This document shows, one piece after another, positions 18,882 to 26,063 of a DNA stretch of 64,000 nt. Every line of letters starts with the position of its first letter. Position 1 is the first letter of the stretch. Both the position numbers and the translations under genes were made by a program. Source of the DNA: UBA7672 sp965229115. GTDB taxonomy: Bacteria > Pseudomonadota > Alphaproteobacteria > Caulobacterales > Hyphomonadaceae. The stretch spans positions 3,472,001 through 3,536,000 of the forward strand of contig CBDDIR010000003.1 of assembly GCA_965229115.1 (NCBI GenBank), read 5' to 3'. Below the pieces are notes generated by a model, which was not told the DNA's origin, ran no database searches, and saw nothing but the letters and a program-made list of their open reading frames with translations.

Positions 18882-20393
18882 ATGTACTTACTGCACCATC
18901 TGCTTGAAACGTGGCGCGGCCGTGCCGATCGCTTGGCCATCATCGCCGGCGATCGGCGCTATTCGTATGCCGACCTCTGCGAGGCGGTTGAGCGCATGGC
19001 GGGACGCCTTGCGGCAGCGGGCGTGCAACGCGGCGACCGTGTCGCCATTCTGGCGCCGAAGTCTTTCCTGGAATGCGCGGCAATCTTCGCTGTCTCGCGC
19101 GCAGGCGGGGTCTTCGTGCCCGTCAACCCAGACCTCAAGCCGGCGCAGGTCCGCCACATCATCGACGATTGCGAGGCCCGCGTCCTGCTGGTCGCGCAGC
19201 CCAACCTGACCACGCTGGGCGATGCGCTCGACGGCGTCGCGAACCTGACGGTTCTTCCAATCGAGTCCGACGAGACTTCACCAGCGATCGCAGCACCGCC
19301 CTCGTCCAGCATCGGCGAAGACCTGGCAGCGCTGCTTTACACCTCTGGATCCACAGGCCGGCCGAAAGGCGTGATGTTGAGCCACCGCAACCTGCTGGCT
19401 GGCGCACGGATCGTGCGGACCTATCTCGGCATCACTGAAGCCGATCGCCTGATGTCGATCCTGCCATTCAGCTTCGACTACGGCCTCAACCAGCTGCTGA
19501 CCGTTGTCGAGCAAGGCGCATCCATCCTGCTCTTCTCCAGCTTCAAGTTCGGCGACCAGATCGTCCGCGCGCTGGTCGAGCACGAAATCACCGGCCTCGC
19601 AGGCGTGCCTACGATATGGGCCATCCTGACCCGCGCCTCGCCGTCGCTGCCCAAAACGCCGCTGCCGAAGCTGCGCTACATCACCAACTCTGGTGGAGCG
19701 GTGCCTTCTCCAACGGTCAAACGACTGACCGAACTTCTGCCAACAACGAACATCTTCCTGATGTACGGCCTGACCGAAGCCTTCCGCTCGACCTTCCTGC
19801 CGCCGGATCAGGTTGCAACGCGGCCGACCTCGATCGGCAAGGCCATTCCGGAATGCGAAGTCTTCCCTGTGACCGCTGATGGCCGGCGCGCCAATGCGGG
19901 CGAGCCCGGCATCCTCGTCCACCGCGGCCCCACGGTTTCGCTTGGCTACTGGAAACGGCCGGAAGACACGGCCCGGGTTCTACGCCCTAACCCATTCAAC
20001 CCTGCCGCGACCGGTGGCGATATCGTCTGCTACTCTGGCGATCTCGTTACGCAGGACGAGGAAGGCTATCTCTACTTCGTCGCGCGCGAAGACGGCATGA
20101 TCAAATCAGCCGGCTTCCGCATCAGCCCGACAGAAGTCGAAGAAGCGATCATGGCGACGGGCGTGTTCCGCCAGGTGGCCGTTGTTGGCGTCAAGGACGA
20201 ATGGGTCGGCCAGAAGGTGCACGCGATTGCCGTGCCGCTGGAGCCCAACCCCGATCTCAAAATGGTCATGACCGAGATCGCGTCCCAACTACCGACCCAC
20301 ATGATCCCGGCCCGCATTGAAGTTCTTGAAGCCCTGCCGACAACTCCCAACGGCAAGGTCGACTACGTGAAACTGAAGGCCGAGCGCGCATGA
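18882..20393 (+). CDS. AMP-forming acyl-CoA ligase (exosortase-A-system-associated type)
   Basis: A 503-residue adenylate-forming enzyme with the P-loop LLYTSGSTGRPKG (about 147-159), the YGLTEA motif (about 295-300), the YSGD hinge region and the C-terminal lysine in NGKVDY. It activates a carboxylic acid as an acyl-adenylate and transfers it to CoA or a phosphopantetheine arm, most likely that of the ACP immediately upstream. Its stop overlaps the start of the decarboxylase gene (ATGA, 20390-20393). Substrate unknown. Confidence 0.9.
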   Translation: MYLLHHLLETWRGRADRLAIIAGDRRYSYADLCEAVERMAGRLAAAGVQRGDRVAILAPKSFLECAAIFAVSRAGGVFVPVNPDLKPAQVRHIIDDCEARVLLVAQPNLTTLGDALDGVANLTVLPIESDETSPAIAAPPSSSIGEDLAALLYTSGSTGRPKGVMLSHRNLLAGARIVRTYLGITEADRLMSILPFSFDYGLNQLLTVVEQGASILLFSSFKFGDQIVRALVEHEITGLAGVPTIWAILTRASPSLPKTPLPKLRYITNSGGAVPSPTVKRLTELLPTTNIFLMYGLTEAFRSTFLPPDQVATRPTSIGKAIPECEVFPVTADGRRANAGEPGILVHRGPTVSLGYWKRPEDTARVLRPNPFNPAATGGDIVCYSGDLVTQDEEGYLYFVAREDGMIKSAGFRISPTEVEEAIMATGVFRQVAVVGVKDEWVGQKVHAIAVPLEPNPDLKMVMTEIASQLPTHMIPARIEVLEALPTTPNGKVDYVKLKAERA

Positions 20394-21691
20394 CCGTTAC
20401 CTCGCGCACGCCGTTAGTCGCCGATCTGGTCTCCGAGAATTTCGGACAGGATCGCGGCGTGCTCACCATTGGTGGACAGCGCGCCGATGCTCTGGCCGAG
20501 CAGTTCGGCACGCCGCTTTATATCTACGACGCAGATCTCATGCGTCGCCGTTATCGCGCCCTGTCTGACGCTGTCGGCGGCTTCGCCGAAGTGTACTTTT
20601 CCGTCAAAGCCAACCCGAACCCCGCAGTCGCCCGTATTCTTGTTGAAGAAGGCGCAGGGCTTGAGATCGCGTCGGGCGCGGAATTTCGCGTTGCACGCGC
20701 TGCAGGCTGCACCCCTGAGCGAATTCTTTTTGCCGGACCCGGCAAGAGCGCCGCGGAGATAAACGAGACGCTCGCCGCCGGACTTGGTGAAATCCATCTC
20801 GAGAGCTTCGAAGAAATCGCCATGGTCGGCGCGGTCGGGCGCAAGCTCGGGCGCTCGATCCACGCAGCTATTCGCATCAACCCCGAAACCGCCGCGCAGG
20901 GCGGCGCGATGCGCATGGGTGGAAAGCCGGCCGCCTTCGGCTTCGACGAAGAGACACTGGCGGATGTCGTCGCTGCCGTAGAGCGTGAAAAGACCATCAC
21001 AATCACCGGCATGCACCTGTTCGCAGGCACCCAGATCCTCGATGTCGACGTGCTGCTGGCTCAGTGGCGTTACGGCCTGGCGCTGGCCTCGCGCCTGTCG
21101 GCTTTGATCGGCGCGCCTCTGAAGACGATCGACCTTGGTGGCGGCCTGGGCATTCCTTATCACGACAAGGATGGCGCCCTGAACCTTGAGGCGTTGAAGG
21201 TGGGCGCAACGAAACTTGCCGCCGAAAAAGCCGCCGATCCGAACATCGCTTCCGCTCGCGTTATTCTCGAACCCGGCCGCTTCCTCGCAGGTCCTGCTGG
21301 CGTTTATCTCATGAGCGTCCGATCAGCGAAGATGTCACGCGGCGCGCGCTTCCTGATCTGCGACGGCGGCATGCATCATCATCTCGCTGCATCCGGAAAT
21401 CTCGGTCAGGTCATCAAGCGTGACTATCCGCTGGTGCTCGCCAGCCGGATGGATGAAGAAGCCATCGGCATTGCCAATGTTGTTGGACCGCTTTGCACGC
21501 CTCTGGATACGCTGGGCCGTCAGACCTCACTGCCGGACGCAAAAGCGGGCGATCTCGTCGCTGTGCTTCAGTCAGGCGCCTATGGCCTTTCCGCCAGCCC
21601 GGTCGGCTTCCTCAGTCATCCGACGCCTGCAGAGGTCCTGATAGACCAAGGCACAGCGCAACTCATCCGCCCCGCTACTGCGCCGATCTAG
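20390..21691 (+). CDS. PLP-dependent decarboxylase, LysA/ornithine decarboxylase fold type III
   Basis: A 433-residue alanine-racemase-fold decarboxylase. The PLP Schiff-base lysine lies in YFSVKANPN (Lys73). Other family signatures are HLFAGTQI, DLGGGLGIPY (phosphate-binding glycine loop), EPGRFLAGPAGVY, CDGGMHHHL and GAYGLSASPVGFLSHP. It resembles diaminopimelate decarboxylase but belongs by context to the exosortase-A-associated subgroup that accompanies an ACP and an AMP-ligase. It would supply a decarboxylated amine or act on a carrier-bound amino acid. A biosynthetic lysA role is less likely here. Confidence 0.88.
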   Translation: MTVTSRTPLVADLVSENFGQDRGVLTIGGQRADALAEQFGTPLYIYDADLMRRRYRALSDAVGGFAEVYFSVKANPNPAVARILVEEGAGLEIASGAEFRVARAAGCTPERILFAGPGKSAAEINETLAAGLGEIHLESFEEIAMVGAVGRKLGRSIHAAIRINPETAAQGGAMRMGGKPAAFGFDEETLADVVAAVEREKTITITGMHLFAGTQILDVDVLLAQWRYGLALASRLSALIGAPLKTIDLGGGLGIPYHDKDGALNLEALKVGATKLAAEKAADPNIASARVILEPGRFLAGPAGVYLMSVRSAKMSRGARFLICDGGMHHHLAASGNLGQVIKRDYPLVLASRMDEEAIGIANVVGPLCTPLDTLGRQTSLPDAKAGDLVAVLQSGAYGLSASPVGFLSHPTPAEVLIDQGTAQLIRPATAPI

Positions 21692-21751
21692 GCCGGAAGC
21701 GTTTTTGAGATTTGGGTTGCGGGCCATCAGCCGCAATCATGTGAGACAGAC

Positions 21752-23197
21752 ATGCTGCTGAGACAAACACTCGGCTTCCTTGGCGCTCAAACGCTCGGCC
21801 CACTGGCGCAGCTGGTGTCGGTCATCGCATGGACGCACCTCGCGACCGAGCGCGACATCGGCGTCATTACGCTGGTCACCGTCACACAGGACCTGCTGGT
21901 GCAGGTCGGGCTAGTGTGGTGGACGAGCTACGCTCTGCGCTTCTATCGCGTCTTTGATGGCTCAGGGCGTCGTGACGACTTCCTGAATGCGTCTGTGCTT
22001 GTCGTCGGCCTCAGCGTCGCGCTCCAGTCTGTCTTCGCCGTTGGCAACGTTCTTCTATTTGTGGACCCGTCGGCCAATGTGGCCTTCTGCCTGGCGGTGG
22101 TCGCCTTCGTGTTGTTCCGCGGGATCAACGCCTACAACATCATCATGGCGTCGATCCTGGAGAAGCCGGTCAATTACACGGTCTTTTCCCTGTGCGGACC
22201 GGTTGCCGGCCTGATCATTGGCCTGGGCTGCATGCAGGTCTTCGGCTCGTCCGCCTTCTGGCCGGTGCTGGGCTATGCAATCGGCGAAGGCATTGCCGTC
22301 GCTTACGGCTTCCTGGTGTGGCGCAAGCGGCCGATCAACTTCCAGGGCCTGAAAGACATCCTGCGCGGAGGCTGGGTGTACGGACTTCCGATCGCGATTT
22401 CCTGCGCAGTTGAATGGGTCATTCTCAACGGGCCGCGCTATGCCGTGGTAACGGCCATGGGCATGGACGAAGCAGGCCGCTTCGCCGTCGGCTTTGGCCT
22501 TGGCCAGCGCGCCAGCATGCTGGCCGCCATGGCCGTGACAGCCGCCGCCCTGCCGCTCGCCGTGAAGCGCAATGAAGAGGCAGGCTCGGAAGCCGGCTTC
22601 CTGCAGCTCCGGGACAATCTCGCCCTGCTCCTCGGCGTGATGACGCCATGCCTGCTCGGCCTGCATCTGGTTAGTCCGCCACTGGTCCGGCTGGTCGTCG
22701 GCGAGGTGTTCTGGGACAGTACGCTGGACGTGTTGCCATGGGCGCTGTTGGCCGGGGGCCTTACCGCTCTCACAATCCACTTCCTTCACCACATGCTGAT
22801 CCTGGAAAAGAAAACCTGGACGCTGGTGATCACAGATGGCCTGACGGCCGTGCTCACGCTCGCCGCCGTATTCCCGCTGATGGCACAGTTCGGCGTGGCT
22901 GGCGCCGCAATGGCGATCGTTGTGGGGCGCGTTGTTATCGGCGTTTATCTACTGTTCGTCGCACTCCAGCGCGGCCTGAAACTCCCCTGGCGCTCGCTCG
23001 CCGCTATCACGACATCAAGTCTCGCCATGACGCTCACCGTCATGATCATCCCGGAATCCGACGACCTCGTTCAGATCGCACTTCGTTGCGCCTGCGGAGC
23101 TATCGTGTACTTCGCGCTGATCGCCCTCTGGTATGGCGATTGGGTGAAGCCGCGGCTGGAGCGCGTTGTGGGTCCGCTGCTCGCACGCATCAGATAG
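21752..23197 (+). CDS. Oligosaccharide flippase (Wzx-like, MOP superfamily)
   Basis: A 481-residue polytopic protein with about 12-14 hydrophobic segments spread over its whole length and short basic loops, matching the polysaccharide-transport MATE/MOP family. It should move the undecaprenyl-linked repeat unit across the inner membrane. It starts 60 bases after the decarboxylase in the same direction and precedes the WecB-type glycosyltransferase. No cleavable signal is seen; the N-terminus LLRQTLGFLGAQTLGPLAQ is the usual amphipathic start of helix 1. Confidence 0.85.
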   Translation: MLLRQTLGFLGAQTLGPLAQLVSVIAWTHLATERDIGVITLVTVTQDLLVQVGLVWWTSYALRFYRVFDGSGRRDDFLNASVLVVGLSVALQSVFAVGNVLLFVDPSANVAFCLAVVAFVLFRGINAYNIIMASILEKPVNYTVFSLCGPVAGLIIGLGCMQVFGSSAFWPVLGYAIGEGIAVAYGFLVWRKRPINFQGLKDILRGGWVYGLPIAISCAVEWVILNGPRYAVVTAMGMDEAGRFAVGFGLGQRASMLAAMAVTAAALPLAVKRNEEAGSEAGFLQLRDNLALLLGVMTPCLLGLHLVSPPLVRLVVGEVFWDSTLDVLPWALLAGGLTALTIHFLHHMLILEKKTWTLVITDGLTAVLTLAAVFPLMAQFGVAGAAMAIVVGRVVIGVYLLFVALQRGLKLPWRSLAAITTSSLAMTLTVMIIPESDDLVQIALRCACGAIVYFALIALWYGDWVKPRLERVVGPLLARIR

Positions 23198-23314
23198 CGC
23201 CGTGATCGTGCAACAAGGGAATCGGATTGCTCCTCTACCATCCCAATAGGATAGGTGCCCTCGGGGGTTGCGACATCGACTGACGCTCGTTGACGCCCCA
23301 TCACGGTGGGATCC

Positions 23315-24136
23315 ATGTCCGCAACAACATCGCCCATACAAGACCGCCGCATCGCAGAGCGTCGCGATCGCCGCCGCATCCTTGGCGTAAACGTTCACGC
23401 TCTCTCTCTGGCTGACGCTGTTACGCTGCTCGACGAGGAACAATCGCAGCAGCGCTGCCTGAAACTCGCCTTTGCCAACGCGCACCTGTTGAACCTCGCC
23501 GCCAGGAATGGCGAGTTGCGTGGCGCCCTGGATTCCTTCGTCGTGTTCAACGACGGCATCGGTCTCGATATCGCATCACGCGTGCTTTACGGCCGCGAGT
23601 TCGAGGACAACCTCAACGGCACCGATTTCGTTGAACAATTGCTAGCCAGGACAATCCATGTCCGGCGCATCTTCCTCCTAGGCGGCAAGGAAGGCGTAGC
23701 CCGGGAAGCCGGTGAATATCTCGCGCGTCGGCATCCCCGCCACACCATCGCCGGCGTCCTTGATGGCTATGGCGGCATGGCCGATACGCAGGCGACTATC
23801 GCTGCAATCCGCGCCTCCGGCGCTGACACGCTTCTGGTAGCGCTGGGCAACCCGCTCCAGGAAATCTGGCTGCACAAGCACCTTGAAGCCACAGGCTGCG
23901 GCGTCGGCGCTGGTGTCGGCGCCCTCTTCGATTTCATGGCGGGGCGTGTTCCGCGCGCGCCGCAGTGGATGCGCAACGCGCGCCTTGAATGGATCTATCG
24001 CCTGTCGAAAGAGCCGGGCCGGCTGTGGCAGCGCTATCTGATCGGCAACGTCACCTTCCTCTGGCGCGTCGGCGGCCAACGATTGACCCCGGCCAACTCA
24101 GCAGCAGACACGCCCGACCGACGTAACGCGGCCTAG
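23315..24136 (+). CDS. WecB/TagA/CpsF family glycosyltransferase (GT26)
   Basis: A 273-residue GT26 enzyme. The hallmark segments are FVVFNDGIGLDIA, NGTDFVEQLL, FLLGGKEGVAREA, LLVALGNPLQEIWLHKH and GVGALFDFMAG. The family transfers ManNAcA, ManNAc or glucosyl units onto undecaprenyl-PP-linked acceptors. I prefer ATG 23315, preceded by GGTGGGA, over a GTG at 23306. A run of charged residues (DRRIAERRDRRR) precedes the domain. It lies 117 bases after the flippase and 31 bases before the hotdog-SDR fusion gene. Confidence 0.9.
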   Translation: MSATTSPIQDRRIAERRDRRRILGVNVHALSLADAVTLLDEEQSQQRCLKLAFANAHLLNLAARNGELRGALDSFVVFNDGIGLDIASRVLYGREFEDNLNGTDFVEQLLARTIHVRRIFLLGGKEGVAREAGEYLARRHPRHTIAGVLDGYGGMADTQATIAAIRASGADTLLVALGNPLQEIWLHKHLEATGCGVGAGVGALFDFMAGRVPRAPQWMRNARLEWIYRLSKEPGRLWQRYLIGNVTFLWRVGGQRLTPANSAADTPDRRNAA

Positions 24137-24167
24137 ATACAGCGCGCAGATTGCTGAAAGCCCCAAG

Positions 24168-25616
24168 ATGACCTCGCAGACCTTGGCCTCCTGGACGTTC
24201 ACGATGGACGACCAGAAGCGTTTCGCAGCTCTCTCGGGCGACTGGAATCCCATGCACATGGATCCCGTCGCCGCGCGCCGCACGCTCGCGGGCAACGTGG
24301 TCGTTCATGGCGTCCACGCCACGCTCTGCGCGCTGGAAAAACTGGCCGCTAATGGCGTGCCGATCTCCGCGCTCCAAGGTGTAAGAGCACGCTTCTCCAA
24401 ATTCATCTACGTTGGCGAGCGTCTAACGCTCAAATCTACCGCGTGGGATGCCGACCGTGGAATCTCGGCAGAGATCACGAACGATGAAGGCGTCACGCTC
24501 GTCGCTCTCAAACTGTCCAGCTCCAGCAAAATCAAGATCGAGCAATCGCCGGATCTGATTTCAACACCGCTCCCAACAGAGCCCATCGAACTCCCATTCG
24601 CGGATATGGGCGGCGCAACGGGATCGTATCTACTGCCGCAGGGCCCTTCAGCGTCAGCCGCATTGCCTGCCCTGACAGCAGCCTGGGGCGAAGCCCGCGT
24701 GCAAGCCATCGCCGGCATGTCGAGCATCGTCGGCATGTTGTGCCCCGGCCTTCACTCGGTCTTCGCCAGCCTCGAGTTCCGCATCGTGGATCAACACGGC
24801 CCGGCCCCCTTCTGGTTCAGGACAATCCGAGCCGACGATCGCGTTCGCAGCGTAACCATGGCAGCCGGCGGATCAGGCGTGATGGCTGAAATCACGGCGT
24901 TTGAGCGCGGCCACCCTGTCAAAGCCGATCCAGTCTCGGCACTGCGCGGACGCGTCGGCCCCCGCGACTTCCATCGCGCAACAGCCCTCATTCTGGGCGG
25001 ATCGCGCGGCCTTGGAGCCGCCACCGCCAAGCTCTGGACGGCCGGGGGCGGTCAGGCGTTGATCACTTACGCCCGCGGCGCCGAGGACGCGCAGGCGGTT
25101 TGCGACGAGATCAACGGCGAATTCAATGAAGCCCGTTGCCAGGCGGCAAAGTTCGATCTGTACGCACCGATTGGGTCCCAACTGGATGCGATGCCGCTTA
25201 AGGTTGAAAGCGGCACGCCCCTGCATCTCTTCTACTTCGCAACGCCCGTCATCGCGCGCCAGAAAGCCCGTTACTCCCACGCGCTATTCGAAGAATTCTC
25301 GCGCGCCTATGTGGGAGCGTTCGAGGAAACTTGCCGGCATCTCATTTCGGCCGGCTTCAACGTCAAAGCCTTCTACCCCTCAACCGTCTATGTCGACGAC
25401 CGCCCCGCGGGCATGTCCGAATACGCCATGGCAAAGGCGGCAGGCGAGCTTCTATGCCACGACTTGCAGGCCCGCACGCCGGGTCTGGAGATCGTCGTTC
25501 GGCGCCTCGAGCGGGTCGCCACCGATCAGAACACCTCCCTGATCCCCGTTGCCCTGCCGTCATCGGCGGACGTGATGCTGCCAATCCTGCAGCACAGCTT
25601 CGCGCCTGCAGTATAA
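24168..25616 (+). CDS. Double-hotdog MaoC-like dehydratase fused to SDR reductase
   Basis: A 482-residue fusion. The N-terminus has the (R)-specific hydratase signature SGDWNPMHMD with catalytic Asp25 and His30. A second hotdog-like segment covers about 160-250 (GMLCPGLHSVFASLEF). From about residue 270 there is an SDR domain with cofactor loop GGSRGLG (277-283) and catalytic YxxxK as Tyr419/Lys423. Together these could hydrate or dehydrate and reduce a 3-hydroxyacyl/enoyl or beta-keto substrate held on CoA or an ACP. As the last gene of the ACP operon it may tailor the acyl group added to the glycan. Substrate not known. Confidence 0.82.
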   Translation: MTSQTLASWTFTMDDQKRFAALSGDWNPMHMDPVAARRTLAGNVVVHGVHATLCALEKLAANGVPISALQGVRARFSKFIYVGERLTLKSTAWDADRGISAEITNDEGVTLVALKLSSSSKIKIEQSPDLISTPLPTEPIELPFADMGGATGSYLLPQGPSASAALPALTAAWGEARVQAIAGMSSIVGMLCPGLHSVFASLEFRIVDQHGPAPFWFRTIRADDRVRSVTMAAGGSGVMAEITAFERGHPVKADPVSALRGRVGPRDFHRATALILGGSRGLGAATAKLWTAGGGQALITYARGAEDAQAVCDEINGEFNEARCQAAKFDLYAPIGSQLDAMPLKVESGTPLHLFYFATPVIARQKARYSHALFEEFSRAYVGAFEETCRHLISAGFNVKAFYPSTVYVDDRPAGMSEYAMAKAAGELLCHDLQARTPGLEIVVRRLERVATDQNTSLIPVALPSSADVMLPILQHSFAPAV

Positions 25617-26063
25617 ATCTGGCACGCGCGGCAGACGTCCCCAGCCGCACGAAGCCAACAAGCTTGCCTCAACCGGGCGCGCAACGCTTTCCACGCAAGA
25701 TCATCTCCACTTCCAGCGATCGGGTCCGGCTCCCAAACAAGCGTTTGAGGGGCCGTTACCGCTTCGCGGAGTTTCACGACACAGTGAGCGGCGAGAAGAA
25801 GCGCGTTGCTTGACCCAAGGTCCGCCGATGCAGGCCGCGACGTAATCTGAATTCGCATCAACACAGACACACGCGTTAGCGCTGCGTTTGCTCGTCCCGC
25901 CTCCGCGCGCAACGAACTCACACGCTCACGAAGCGCTCACGACGAAGCGTGCATCACATCGGTCGCGCGTCTCTCCCAGCGCCTAGACAAAGGCCCACGA
26001 AAGGGTGCCCCTTTTTGGAAACAAACATGTCGTTGGCATCGACCGCGGCAAAGGGGAGGAACT
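25617..26063. other. 447-base leader/intergenic region before TonB receptor
   Basis: No coding frame is convincing. The end of the region has a strong ribosome site (GGGGAGG, 26053-26059) for the receptor. A short hairpin, AAAGGG 26000-26005 with CCCTTT 26009-26014 followed by T residues, lies about 50 bases upstream of the start and could be a weak attenuator or simply the end of an upstream transcript. I found no clear -35/-10 pair. Confidence 0.4.

Noticed and set aside
20390..21691. PLP decarboxylase as the biosynthetic lysA
   Set aside because: Although the fold is the same, it is coupled by overlap to an AMP-ligase and an ACP, a context typical of the exopolysaccharide-associated subgroup rather than lysine synthesis.
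26000..26014. AAAGGG/CCCTTT hairpin as a riboswitch or attenuator before the TonB receptor
   Set aside because: The stem is only six base pairs with a 3-base loop; no conserved riboswitch core (for example a cobalamin box) could be seen.
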